This document shows, piece by piece, positions 1 through 7,496 of a stretch of 14,964 bases of DNA (position 1 is the stretch's first letter; the number at the start of each line of letters is the position of its first letter). The stretch comes from Streptococcus sp. (lineage in GTDB: Bacteria > Bacillota > Bacilli > Lactobacillales > Streptococcaceae). The notes below the pieces were generated by a model that was given only the letters and a program-made list of their open reading frames with translations, ran no database searches and was not told the DNA's origin. Position numbers and translations under genes: made by a program. The DNA is taken from the NCBI GenBank assembly GCA_003521145.1, contig DOTL01000016.1:1-14964 (forward strand). Direction: 5' to 3'.

Positions 1-718
1 CTAAGTTCTCTACCAGAGGATAGCAGGCAAACTCTTTTCCCCTGTCTGAAGTGAAGGTTTTAAGAGCCTCTTTTGGAAATAGCTTACAAAGTTGTTTGAT
101 GGCTAAAAACATGGATTTGGCTGTTCTGTCTGGTATCTTGAAAGCTAAGTAAAAGTGCGTTTTTCGCTCTATAAAGGTCGCTAAACAGCCCTTGCTTTTG
201 CCTCTGGAAGACACCACAGTATCAAGCTCCAGTGGCCAAAAGTCTCACGATTCCTGACCTCTTTAGGACGTTTGGCAATCAACGTGCCAATCTTAAATGT
301 CCCACGTATTTCTTTGGGTTGTCGAGTCTTTCCTTTACGACGCAGGACGCTTAAATCCAGATCAATCAAACCAGCGTAGAGCCCGGTTATAGATGGTTTT
401 AAAAGCTACCGTTGGCTTTTGTTCAAGCTGATAGCGACCACAAATCTGTTCAGGAGACCAGGAATATTTTAAACAGTTTTCAATTTCCTTTTTTAACTTT
501 GGTGTCAAACAAGTCTTCCTACCCTTTTGCTTAGCTCTATGGTCGTACTGTTCCTGTGCTAAGACTGCGGAATAACCATTTTGACATCATCTTAACTCTC
601 TTGAAATGGTAGACTTATGGACGCCAAGTTTACTTGCAATTTGGCAAGGTTTCAAACCTAAATCCAAGTAAGTTTCTATCTTTATTAGGTCGGTTATGGT
701 AAGATGGGAGTAGCTCAT
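1..718 (-). pseudogene. IS30-family transposase, 5' part, decayed
   Basis: This is the N-terminal and central part of an IS30-type DDE transposase running off the left edge. Seen: a start ATG at 716-718 opening MSYSHLTITD, then a helix-turn-helix stretch (QIASKLGVHKSTISREL, about residues 26-42). Further on, across frames, come HW..LDTVV-like residues and SDRGKEF, which fit the first two acidic residues of the DDE catalytic core; the third lies outside the window. Three lesions are visible: an in-frame TGA at 587-589 (codon 44), one extra base near 382-384, and one missing base near 229-230. Each is deduced because the IS30-like reading resumes in another frame. The element is therefore inactive. 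It lies downstream of recA and is transcribed in the same direction. The end of the element is probably within 719-810, but I could not fix the terminal inverted repeat without the other end. The family call is confident; the exact element is not named. Confidence 0.85.
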
Positions 719-828
719 AGTTTTTCCTCGGGTTCTGTTTGTGTGGTTACTTACAGTTTACACCAATGAAACACTATGAGTTTTTTTGTTGCACTATATT
801 TTACCATTACTTAGATTAAAACAAAGAA

Positions 829-850
829 AAAAGAGCTATTCGGCTCTTTT
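829..850 (-). terminator. recA rho-independent terminator
   Basis: Perfect 8-bp stem, AAAAGAGC (829-836) and GCTCTTTT (843-850), with a 6-nt loop. It is followed on the minus strand by a T-rich run and starts 4 bases after the recA stop codon. It separates recA from the IS remnant. Confidence 0.9.
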
Positions 851-854
851 ACGC

Positions 855-1994
855 TTATTCTTCAATTTCAATGGTTGAATCGAGGTCTAAAATAAGTTCA
901 TCAGATGTTTCTTCAACTTGTGCTTCTTCAACAATATCCTCTTCATCTGGTTCAATCAAACCATAGTGTACACGTACTTTATGGTCAATTTCTTCAAAAA
1001 TTTCTGGATAATCTGCCAAATATTTTTTAGCATTTTCAGATCCTTGACCAATCTTCTCTCCATTGTATGAGAACCATGCTCCAGCTTTTTGAATAATGCC
1101 TAAGTCACTAGCGATTTTTACAAGCTCACCTGTTTGTGAAATACCTTCACCATACATAATTTCAACAAAGGCTTCTTTAAATGGTGGAGCAACCTTGTTT
1201 TTAACAACCTTAATTTTAGTTTCCTTACCAACATTTTGGTCTTTTTTATCACCAGTCCCTTTGATTTGCGTATTTCCACGTACATCAAGACGTACTGATG
1301 CATAGAATTTTAGAGCACGTCCACCAGGAGTTGTTTCTGGATTACCAAACATAATACCAACTTTTTCACGCAATTGGTTAATAAAGATAGCAATTGTTTT
1401 TGTTTTATTGATAGAAGCAGAAAGCTTACGCATGGCTTGACTCATCATACGTGCTTGAAGTCCTACATGACTGTCACCAATATCTCCATCAATTTCTGCA
1501 CGTGGTACCAATGCTGCAACGGAGTCAACAACAACCAAATCAACTGCACCAGAGTCAATCAGCTTACCTGCGATTTCAAGACCCTGTTCACCTGAATCAG
1601 GTTGTGACAAAAGAAGCTCATCGATATTAACACCTAGGGCTGCCGCATAAGCAGGGTCAAGGGCATGCTCTGCATCGATAAAGGCAGCAATTCCGCCTTC
1701 TTTTTGTGTCTGAGCAACAGCATGGAGGGCTACAGTCGTTTTACCTGATGATTCTGGTCCGTAAATTTCGATAATACGACCTTTAGGATAACCACCTGCA
1801 CCAAGAGCAATATCCAAAGCTAGCGAGCCTGAGCTCATAACTTGAATTTTCTGCTCTGCACGCTCACCAAGACGCATAACCGCACCCTTACCAAAATCTT
1901 TTTCAATATTCTTCAAAGCATCGTCAAGTGCTTTCCGACGATCATCTCCAAATTTCTTTGTAATTTCTTCTGTTTTCTTTGTTTTCTTAGCCAC
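855..1994 (-). CDS. recA: RecA recombinase
   Basis: RecA polymerises on single-stranded DNA, catalyses homologous pairing and strand exchange, and activates the SOS response; in streptococci it also processes transforming DNA. Seen: 379 residues, the normal length. The Walker A motif GPESSGKTT is at 79-87, the Walker B segment is LVVVDSVAAL, and the L2 DNA-binding loop includes NQLREKVGIMFGNPETTPGG. The C-terminal tail is strongly acidic, as is usual. The start is GTG (1992-1994) giving MAKKTKK, with a GAGG ribosome site about 8 bases upstream. cinA ends 35 bases upstream with no terminator between, so the two are co-transcribed from the cin-box promoter in front of cinA. A separate basal recA promoter is likely from general knowledge, but I could not place one. 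No lesion was seen. Confidence 0.98.
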   Translation of the reverse strand: MAKKTKKTEEITKKFGDDRRKALDDALKNIEKDFGKGAVMRLGERAEQKIQVMSSGSLALDIALGAGGYPKGRIIEIYGPESSGKTTVALHAVAQTQKEGGIAAFIDAEHALDPAYAAALGVNIDELLLSQPDSGEQGLEIAGKLIDSGAVDLVVVDSVAALVPRAEIDGDIGDSHVGLQARMMSQAMRKLSASINKTKTIAIFINQLREKVGIMFGNPETTPGGRALKFYASVRLDVRGNTQIKGTGDKKDQNVGKETKIKVVKNKVAPPFKEAFVEIMYGEGISQTGELVKIASDLGIIQKAGAWFSYNGEKIGQGSENAKKYLADYPEIFEEIDHKVRVHYGLIEPDEEDIVEEAQVEETSDELILDLDSTIEIEE

Positions 1995-2029
1995 TTATTT
2001 TCCTCTTCTTTCTATAGTTAAAGACAAAC

Positions 2030-3301
2030 TTAAATCAGGTTGTCTTCTTGTAATAAAGCTTGGCGAACTAGGTTAAAGGCATAGAGAGTACTAATATATC
2101 TAACATCAGAACGACTTCTTCCACCTATAACAACCTTGATTGACCTTACTTGATTCCTATCAGCAATACCAATAAATACTGTACCCGCTGGGTGTCCTTC
2201 TAATGAATCTGGTCCAGCTACACCGGTAAGTGCAATTCCGTAATCGCTATCTGTTTTAGATCGGGCACCTTCAGCCATTTTTTCTGCAGTAAAATGACTG
2301 ACAACACCATGTTCTTCTAGTTGCGACAAAGAAATACCCAACATTTTAGCTTTTTCTTCAATGCTGTAAGTAACAAAGCCACCTTTAAATACTTGTGAGG
2401 CTCCTGAAAAATCAGCAATACTAGCCTGGAATAAACCTGCTGTTAGGCTTTCAGCTGCAGTGATAGTCTTGCCATGATTCTTAAGCAAACAAAAAGCCTC
2501 AAAGGCTAAACTATTAGACTCTCCATATCCATAAATAAAATCAGATAAGGATTTGCCATCTAGAGTTTTAGTAGAACGAATTTGTTCCTCTAAAACATCT
2601 AGTTTTTGATCGGCTTCTTCTTGCGAAGAAGCCTTTGTTGATAAGCGAAGTGTTACTTCCCCCACTTTAGCGTATGGAGCTATGGTTGGATCTGTTTGGT
2701 TAACAATAAAATTCTTCAGAATAGTCACTAATTGACTTTCTCCAACGCCAAAGAATCTTAGGACTCTCGAATAAAGACTTGCGTGATTCTCAGTAAGTGC
2801 TGGAACGAGTTCCTGATTCACCATAGGTTTGAGTTCACTTGGTGGACCAGGTAAGACTACATAGGTCACTCCTTGAGCAATAATGATGCCTCCAACTGCA
2901 AGGCCTGTCGGATTTTGCAAGGGGATAGCCCCTTCAACAATTTGCGCTTGACGTTCGTTATTAGGCGTTCGTGTGTGTTTAGGGCGAGTAGCAAAGAAAC
3001 TGTCCAGCTTTTTACTTGCCTCCTCATCAAAAACAAGTTTTTTTCCTAAGAACTTAGCTAGGGTTTGCTTGGTTAAGTCATCCTCAGTAGGGCCAAGTCC
3101 ACCACAAAGAATAACTAAATCACTACGTTGACTAGCCTGATCAAGAACTGAAAGTAGGCGGTTCTCGTTGTCTCCTACTGCTGTGTGAAAATACACGTCA
3201 ATTCCTAGTTCAGCTAGTTTCTCAGATAAAAATTGGGCATTGGTATTGGTGATTTGCCCGGTTAGGATTTCAGTTCCTACTGCAATCAATTCAGCTTTCA
3301 T
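2030..3301 (-). CDS. cinA: Competence-induced protein CinA
   Basis: CinA is a late competence protein that, in pneumococcus, interacts with RecA and brings it to the membrane. Its C-terminal domain belongs to the nicotinamide mononucleotide deamidase (PncC) family, acting in pyridine nucleotide recycling. Seen: 423 residues. The N-terminal molybdopterin-binding-like domain carries VGTEILTGQITNTNAQFL (8-25) and GGLGPTEDD (67-75). The C-terminal PncC domain, from about residue 255, has TAAESLTAGLF and VAGPDSLEGHPAGTVFIGIA. The start ATG at 3299-3301 has AGGTGA 6 bases upstream. A perfect SigX box lies only 17 bases upstream, so the mRNA leader must be about 10 bases long. cinA is first in the operon and recA second. 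Full length, no defect seen. Confidence 0.97.
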   Translation of the reverse strand: MKAELIAVGTEILTGQITNTNAQFLSEKLAELGIDVYFHTAVGDNENRLLSVLDQASQRSDLVILCGGLGPTEDDLTKQTLAKFLGKKLVFDEEASKKLDSFFATRPKHTRTPNNERQAQIVEGAIPLQNPTGLAVGGIIIAQGVTYVVLPGPPSELKPMVNQELVPALTENHASLYSRVLRFFGVGESQLVTILKNFIVNQTDPTIAPYAKVGEVTLRLSTKASSQEEADQKLDVLEEQIRSTKTLDGKSLSDFIYGYGESNSLAFEAFCLLKNHGKTITAAESLTAGLFQASIADFSGASQVFKGGFVTYSIEEKAKMLGISLSQLEEHGVVSHFTAEKMAEGARSKTDSDYGIALTGVAGPDSLEGHPAGTVFIGIADRNQVRSIKVVIGGRSRSDVRYISTLYAFNLVRQALLQEDNLI

Positions 3302-3318
3302 TGATTCACCTATATTAC

Positions 3319-3341
3319 TATTCGTAAAATAATCTCAAAAA
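3319..3341 (-). promoter_or_regulatory. SigX (ComX) cin-box promoter of cinA-recA
   Basis: On the minus strand the sequence reads T5, ten bases, then TACGAATA (3319-3326), an exact copy of the streptococcal cin-box/combox recognised by the competence sigma factor. The T tract is at 3337-3341. The box ends 17 bases before the cinA ATG. It implies strong induction of cinA and recA in the late phase of competence. Confidence 0.93.
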
Positions 3342-3368
3342 CACGTTTGTTTATAAACTAACACGTTT
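3340..3368. repeat. Direct repeats flanking a palindrome upstream of the cin-box
   Basis: AACACGTTT occurs at 3340-3348 and again at 3360-3368, 20 bp apart. The perfect 10-bp palindrome GTTTATAAAC (3349-3358) fills the gap. The left copy overlaps the T tract of the cinA SigX promoter. I do not recognise a known regulator site; it may be chance in an AT-rich gap. Confidence 0.5.
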
Positions 3369-3397
3369 TTCTCGTCTTGTCAATCAAATCCACTCAT

Positions 3398-3952
3398 TTA
3401 TTTGAAGTCACAGTTATTTTCATGATCATTCACAAATCCTGCGGCTTGTAAAAATGAATATATAGTAGTCGGTCCTAAAAATTTGAACCCTCTCTTTTTT
3501 AGATTTTTGGCAATCTGTTGGGATAAATCAGTTGATGATGGGACGTCCTTATATGTGGGAACATTATTTATCAAGGGCTTTCCATCAAAGTAATACCAAA
3601 AATAATGGGACAGAGAGCCAAATTCATCTTGGAGTTTTAGTACTTGTTTGGCATTATTTACGGTTGCTTCTAGCTTAAGTTTGTGACGAATGATATCTGG
3701 ATTTTGAAGTGCATCTTCAAGTTCACTTAGGCTAAACTGGGCAACACGCTCAATATCATAGTTATGAAAAACACGATTAAAGGCCTGACGTTTATTTAAA
3801 AGAGTTAACCAAGAAAGTCCTGACTGATAACTTTCTAAGCAAAGCAGCTCAAAAAGTTTTTGATCATCGCCAATAGGCTTTCCCCACTCCTTGTCATGAT
3901 AATCACAATATAATTTATTGTTTGTTGGAACCCAACGACAACGATTGACCAT
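3398..3952 (-). CDS. tag: DNA-3-methyladenine glycosylase I
   Basis: Tag removes 3-methyladenine from alkylated DNA, starting base excision repair in the cytoplasm. Seen: 184 residues, the family length. The opening MVNRCRWVP, YHDKEWG and LESYQSGLSWLTLLNKR match Tag. The likely structural zinc ligands are Cys5, His19, His177 and Cys181, and the catalytic acid by family alignment is Glu40. KKRGFKFLGPTTIYSFLQA is the conserved C-terminal segment. The start ATG (3950-3952) lies 8 bases after the ruvA stop, with its GAGG site overlapping the end of ruvA, so ruvA and tag are translated from one message. No terminator is evident between tag and cinA, so some read-through into cinA-recA is possible. 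Confidence 0.96.
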   Translation of the reverse strand: MVNRCRWVPTNNKLYCDYHDKEWGKPIGDDQKLFELLCLESYQSGLSWLTLLNKRQAFNRVFHNYDIERVAQFSLSELEDALQNPDIIRHKLKLEATVNNAKQVLKLQDEFGSLSHYFWYYFDGKPLINNVPTYKDVPSSTDLSQQIAKNLKKRGFKFLGPTTIYSFLQAAGFVNDHENNCDFK

Positions 3953-3960
3953 TGCTTACC

Positions 3961-4551
3961 TCATTTCATCAACATCTTAAGAGCTGATTTAATGTATTGC
4001 TCTGCCGTTTCATTAGTACCTTCGAAGAAGGCTTTGATTTTCTTAAGTTCTGTGGCTTTATAACCAAGAGCAAGCAAAGCTTCCATAGCCTCATCCAACT
4101 GATGATTTCCTTCAGGTTGACTTGGTGTCGTCTGGGTCGTTTCTGTTGGTAACTCTGCAAATTTCCCTGCCAAGTCCAAAACCATTTGCTGAGCTGTCTT
4201 TTTACCAATCTTTGGAAACTTCATCAAGTACTTGATATCACTATTATCAATAGCAGCCACCAGACCTTGATTATCATCTACAGCTACAATGGCTAGGGCA
4301 GTCGTCGGACCTATTCCAGAAACTGAAATAAGCTTAAGGAATACCTCTTTTTCATCTTCAGTATGGAAACCAAAAAGGAGGTGAGCGTCATCTCTAATAA
4401 CCTGATGAAGATAGACTTGGATAGTCTGATTCATTTGTTCAGAAAAACTATATGGATTCGCTACAGTGACAATATAACCTAAGCCGTTTGCCTCTATAAC
4501 AATATACTTGGCGGTAATTTTCACTAGAGTTCCCTTGATGTAATCATACAT
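3961..4551 (-). CDS. ruvA: Holliday junction branch migration protein RuvA
   Basis: RuvA binds four-way junctions as a tetramer and loads the RuvB motor for branch migration. Seen: 196 residues. The N-terminal OB-fold domain starts MYDYIKGTLV. Two helix-hairpin-helix motifs follow, VSGIGPTTALAIV (77-89) and FPKIGKKTAQQMVLDL (112-127). After a flexible linker (about 132-150) rich in Thr, Gln and Pro comes the C-terminal RuvB-contacting domain (about 150-196). ruvB is not in the window. tag follows after 8 bases. The start ATG has GAAAGGA about 10 bases upstream. The 160-base gap upstream holds a candidate promoter and a 14-bp palindrome. Full length and intact. Confidence 0.96.
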   Translation of the reverse strand: MYDYIKGTLVKITAKYIVIEANGLGYIVTVANPYSFSEQMNQTIQVYLHQVIRDDAHLLFGFHTEDEKEVFLKLISVSGIGPTTALAIVAVDDNQGLVAAIDNSDIKYLMKFPKIGKKTAQQMVLDLAGKFAELPTETTQTTPSQPEGNHQLDEAMEALLALGYKATELKKIKAFFEGTNETAEQYIKSALKMLMK

Positions 4552-4612
4552 AGCGTTTGATTTCCTTTCTCGTTCGTTTCTTCAATAGATTGCTTTATCA
4601 TTTTACACTTGT

Positions 4613-4626
4613 AAGATAATTATCTT
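4613..4626. repeat. Perfect 14-bp palindrome upstream of ruvA
   Basis: AAGATAATTATCTT is a perfect inverted repeat about 62 bases upstream of the ruvA start. It overlaps a possible vegetative promoter (TTGAGA, 18 bases, GATAAT on the minus strand). It has operator-like geometry, but no regulator is assigned. Confidence 0.45.
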
Positions 4627-4666
4627 GAATGTTTATTTGTCATCTCAATCACTGCTGTACTATTGT

Positions 4667-4693
4667 AACAAAAAATCCACTCGAAAGTGGATT
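4667..4693 (-). terminator. Terminator of the SigX-driven small gene
   Basis: AATCCACT (4674-4681), loop CGAA, AGTGGATT (4686-4693): a perfect 8-bp stem followed on the minus strand by a T run (4668-4675 region). It closes the small membrane-protein locus 17 bases after its stop codon and insulates ruvA from it. Confidence 0.92.
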
Positions 4694-4709
4694 CTGTTTG
4701 CTCCCTTTT

Positions 4710-4931
4710 TTAAGAATGGCAACTCATCTTTAAAGTATCGGTAATCATCTTCAATCCCAAGAGAACATATGTTGAAATACCTAAGGTGAAGGCAATGCTA
4801 GAAACATTTACTAAGGTATTCTCCAAACTTGGTCGACCTAACCAAGCCAAAATATAGAAAATCAAACTAATCGCTAAAAATGTTTAGTCAACAAGTAAAA
4901 AGTTTTTATAAGTTTTTGTTAGGTGTCTCAT
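4710..4931 (-). pseudogene. SigX-promoted small two-helix membrane protein, in-frame stop
   Basis: I do not recognise this protein. The frame from ATG 4929-4931 runs 73 codons to TAA 4710-4712. It is preceded by a good AGGAG site 8 bases upstream and followed by a strong terminator, so it looks like a real one-gene transcription unit. Codon 16 is TAA (4884-4886), one transition away from CAA, which truncates the product to MRHLTKTYKNFLLVD. If read through, the product has two membrane helices, about residues 17-32 (TFLAISLIFYILAWLG) and 41-62 (ending in YVLLGLKM), joined by a short loop RPSLENT. No signal-peptide cleavage motif or enzyme motif is seen. A perfect SigX promoter lies about 100 bases upstream, which predicts competence-phase expression. 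The function cannot be named; small membrane proteins of the competence regulon include immunity, envelope and uptake factors. Alternatively, translation might restart at a downstream TTG, but no ribosome site supports that. Confidence 0.7.
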
Positions 4932-5033
4932 CACTCTATCTCCTAACTTAAAGATCAGACCATCATCCTACAATGATATGCTAAAACATTAGAAAATTCC
5001 GTATCTTCACCACGATTATAAAACTAACATCTC

Positions 5034-5057
5034 TATTCGTAAAGCAAGACGAAAAAA
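5034..5057 (-). promoter_or_regulatory. Second SigX (ComX) cin-box promoter
   Basis: TACGAATA (minus strand, 5034-5041) preceded by T6 (5052-5057) with exactly ten bases between. This is the same architecture as the cinA promoter at 3319-3341. The T tract begins 3 bases after the mutL stop codon. It points at the small membrane-protein pseudogene, leaving a leader of about 95 bases. Confidence 0.85.
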
Positions 5058-5060
5058 GTT

Positions 5061-7004
5061 TTAATACTTTCCTAAATCACGTAGGCTGGTATGGTTTTCT
5101 TGAATACGACGGAACATTTTTTCCATATCAGACTTGGTAAAGTTGACAAGTACTGGACGGCCGTGAGGACAATTATAGGGATTTTTACACTGTGCAAGCT
5201 GTACTAGAAGGTCACGCGCAGAGTAATCATCAAGAGCATGATTGGCCTTTATTGAACGTTTACAACTCATCATGATGGCTAACTCAGCACGATAGGTCTT
5301 GACGGATACTTCGTTCGTCAAAAGAAGCATATCACAGATCTCATAGACTGCAGATTCGATTTCTTCTTCCTTCATCCAGATAGGGTGCTCTCGAAGAATG
5401 AAGGTATTATTCCCATAAGGCTCCAAATAGATGCAAACTTGGTTAAGAAGAGGCATTTTTTCTTGTAAACTAATGTAATCTGAACCTGAAAATTCAAAAA
5501 GATAGGGAACCAAAAGTTGTTGTAAACTACTATCAACCACACCTATCTTTTCGCGATAGTACTCATACTTGACACGTTCTTGGGCAGCATGCTGGTCAAT
5601 GATGTAAAGGCCACCTTGTCCTTGGGCAAAGAGGTAGGTTCCATGCATTTGACCAAAGAACTCCAATTCAGGAAAGGTTGATGTTTCCTCATTGGTCAGA
5701 TTTTCAAGCATGCGCTTCATTTTCGACTTGTTTTTATAATCAAGTTTTTCGTGTTCACTATCACTTTCATCTACTGAACGTTGTGCCTGTTTAACAGAAG
5801 GTTGCGGTTTGTTTTCTACCGATGAAACTGGGGACTCTAACTCCGATACAAGAGGTTTGATATCTTCTTGGACTGTCTCTGGTTTGACAAAGAAATCATT
5901 ACGACTACTATCATAGTAAAGATTGGTTTGTTTGAGTGGGAGACTGGTTTGAACTGGCTTAGTTGCACCTCTGGTACTAGACTTGGCTAGATTTTCAAGG
6001 GCATCAGGAATCAAATCCTGCTCTCTAAGGCTTTGAGCAATGGCAGAGCTGATAAGGGCCATGAGCTCTTTTTCTTTAGAGATACGTACTTCCTGCTTGG
6101 TTGGGTGAACATTGACATCGGCCAGGTAGGGATCAATTTGAATATCAATAACTGCAATAGGGAAGCGTCCTACCATGAGTTTAGAACCATAACCATCAAA
6201 AATAGCACGGTTAAGCAGGAAGTTTTTAATATAACGTCCGTTAATGAGAATCGTGATGTAGTTACGATTCGCACGAGTCAACTCAGGGAGACTAACATAA
6301 CCAGAAACCTCAAAATCAAGGTCAGAATTTGAAATCTCCACCATTTTTTTAGCCGTTGTCAAACCATAAATACCAGCAATAGCTTGACGGAGGTCTCCAG
6401 TACCTGATGTCTGTGTCAACTGACGACCATCATTAAGCAAGGTAAAGGCAACCTCGGGATGAGCTAAACTCAGACGATTGACAACATCAACAATATGGGC
6501 CAACTCAGCCTGTAAACTCTTCATATACTTGAGACGAGCTGGGGTGTTATAAAATAAGTTTTCAACTGTAATCTTTGTTCCAACTGGTGTTGAAATAGGA
6601 TCCTGACTCTCAATTTCTCCACCTTTAGCAACAAGTTTAGTCCCGTAGGCTTCTCCATCCGCTGCTGTCACAATGGTAAGATGACTGATAGAAGCTATTG
6701 ATGGTAGGGCCTCGCCTCGAAAACCAAGGGTTCGAATACGAAAGAGATCCCCTTGATTTTTGATTTTACTTGTTGCATGACGGCGCAAACTCATGGCCAC
6801 ATCAGCTTGAGCCATTCCTTCGCCATTGTCTGTGATTTGAATTTTTGAGAGGCCTGATTCTTCAACTTCAATGGTAATCTGGGTGCTGCTTGCATCAATA
6901 GCATTTTCCACCAACTCTTTGACAACACTGGCTGGGCGCTCTACGACCTCACCAGCAGCAATCTGGTTGGCTAGCACCTCAGGCAATTCGATGATTTTTG
7001 GCAT
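5061..7004 (-). CDS. mutL: DNA mismatch repair protein MutL (HexB)
   Basis: MutL couples mismatch recognition by MutS to strand incision. Seen: 647 residues. The N-terminal GHKL ATPase has LVENAIDA with Glu33 and Asn34, DNGEGM (59-64) and GFRGEALPSIASI (about 94-106). A variable linker (about 330-450) rich in Ser, Gln, Val and Lys follows. The C-terminal dimerisation domain holds the metal-dependent endonuclease motif DQHAAQERVKYE (470-481, Asp470, His472, Glu476 and Glu481), SCKRSIKANHAL, and CPHGRP near the end. This is the nicking type found in bacteria without MutH. The start ATG (7002-7004) has AAGGG about 10 bases upstream. It sits 46 bases after a small membrane-protein gene and probably shares that gene's promoter. 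The gene is intact. Confidence 0.98.
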   Translation of the reverse strand: MPKIIELPEVLANQIAAGEVVERPASVVKELVENAIDASSTQITIEVEESGLSKIQITDNGEGMAQADVAMSLRRHATSKIKNQGDLFRIRTLGFRGEALPSIASISHLTIVTAADGEAYGTKLVAKGGEIESQDPISTPVGTKITVENLFYNTPARLKYMKSLQAELAHIVDVVNRLSLAHPEVAFTLLNDGRQLTQTSGTGDLRQAIAGIYGLTTAKKMVEISNSDLDFEVSGYVSLPELTRANRNYITILINGRYIKNFLLNRAIFDGYGSKLMVGRFPIAVIDIQIDPYLADVNVHPTKQEVRISKEKELMALISSAIAQSLREQDLIPDALENLAKSSTRGATKPVQTSLPLKQTNLYYDSSRNDFFVKPETVQEDIKPLVSELESPVSSVENKPQPSVKQAQRSVDESDSEHEKLDYKNKSKMKRMLENLTNEETSTFPELEFFGQMHGTYLFAQGQGGLYIIDQHAAQERVKYEYYREKIGVVDSSLQQLLVPYLFEFSGSDYISLQEKMPLLNQVCIYLEPYGNNTFILREHPIWMKEEEIESAVYEICDMLLLTNEVSVKTYRAELAIMMSCKRSIKANHALDDYSARDLLVQLAQCKNPYNCPHGRPVLVNFTKSDMEKMFRRIQENHTSLRDLGKY

Positions 7005-7050
7005 AATTATTTTCCCTTCTAAAAGGTTGATAGATTATTGTTCCTAACTG

Positions 7051-7356
7051 TTACTGATGCTTCCTATACAACCATAACTCACACACAACTATTAGCCAAG
7101 ATAAGGATGTGGCTATAACAATCATATCCCCATGACGAAGGTTGAACCAAATGAGCCCAGAGAAAATCAAGAGGTAGACGATTTGGAAAAACCATTGGTA
7201 GGTTTTGGGTGAGCTTGTCGAATCCATAAACTGCTTAACAAAGAAATAAAGCAAGAGCAAGTTCAGTGTTAGTGACTTTTCAAAAGGTGTAAAAAAGCTC
7301 AAAATCAGACTGCAGGCAAGAAAAATTCCTGCTAGCCATTTCATTATAGATTTCAT
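7051..7356 (-). CDS. Small integral membrane protein upstream of mutL
   Basis: Family not recognised. The 101-residue product is largely hydrophobic with four likely membrane helices (about 4-22, 29-41, 54-71 and 77-96), and short polar loops. The C-terminus LYRKHQ is basic and probably cytoplasmic. No catalytic or ligand-binding motif is visible. The start ATG at 7354-7356 is supported by GAGGT 7 bases upstream; a second ATG at codon 5 has no better site. A consensus-like vegetative promoter lies 30 bases upstream, and mutL follows after 46 bases without a terminator, so this gene leads the mutL transcript. Function is unknown; co-transcription alone does not make it a repair protein. Confidence 0.8.
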   Translation of the reverse strand: MKSIMKWLAGIFLACSLILSFFTPFEKSLTLNLLLLYFFVKQFMDSTSSPKTYQWFFQIVYLLIFSGLIWFNLRHGDMIVIATSLSWLIVVCELWLYRKHQ

Positions 7357-7385
7357 GTGACTACCTCGTCAGTACGTTTTCATTA

Positions 7386-7414
7386 AGTATAGGGGTTTTC
7401 GAAAATATTTTCAA
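7386..7414 (-). promoter_or_regulatory. Vegetative promoter of the membrane protein-mutL operon
   Basis: Minus strand TTGAAA (7409-7414), 17-base spacer, TATACT (7386-7391): five of six bases match at each hexamer. It fires leftwards 30 bases before the small membrane-protein start. The -35 touches the first LytTR-type repeat, so a protein bound there could affect it. Confidence 0.75.
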
Positions 7415-7446
7415 CCACTTAGACATTATATAGGACCACATAGACA
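7414..7446 (+). promoter_or_regulatory. LytTR-type direct-repeat operator
   Basis: ACCACTTAGACA (7414-7425) and ACCACATAGACA (7435-7446) match at 11 of 12 bases and start 21 bp apart, two helical turns. As 9-mers with a 12-base spacer this is the geometry bound by LytTR-domain regulators. It lies about 90 bases upstream of the LytTR gene, as expected for autoregulation. TAGACA in the second copy could serve as a -35 element for the plus-strand transcript, but no convincing -10 follows. Confidence 0.7.
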
Positions 7447-7496
7447 AACGCTATTGCTGTGGGCTAGTAAATAGTGTTTAATAAAGGTGTGAAAGG

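Noticed and set aside
6033..6332. 99-codon plus-strand frame inside mutL
   Set aside because: It is a shadow of mutL, with no ribosome site and no family-like pattern.
6729..6742. TACGAAAG, partial cin-box on the plus strand
   Set aside because: It lies inside mutL coding sequence, lacks the T tract, and points at no gene.
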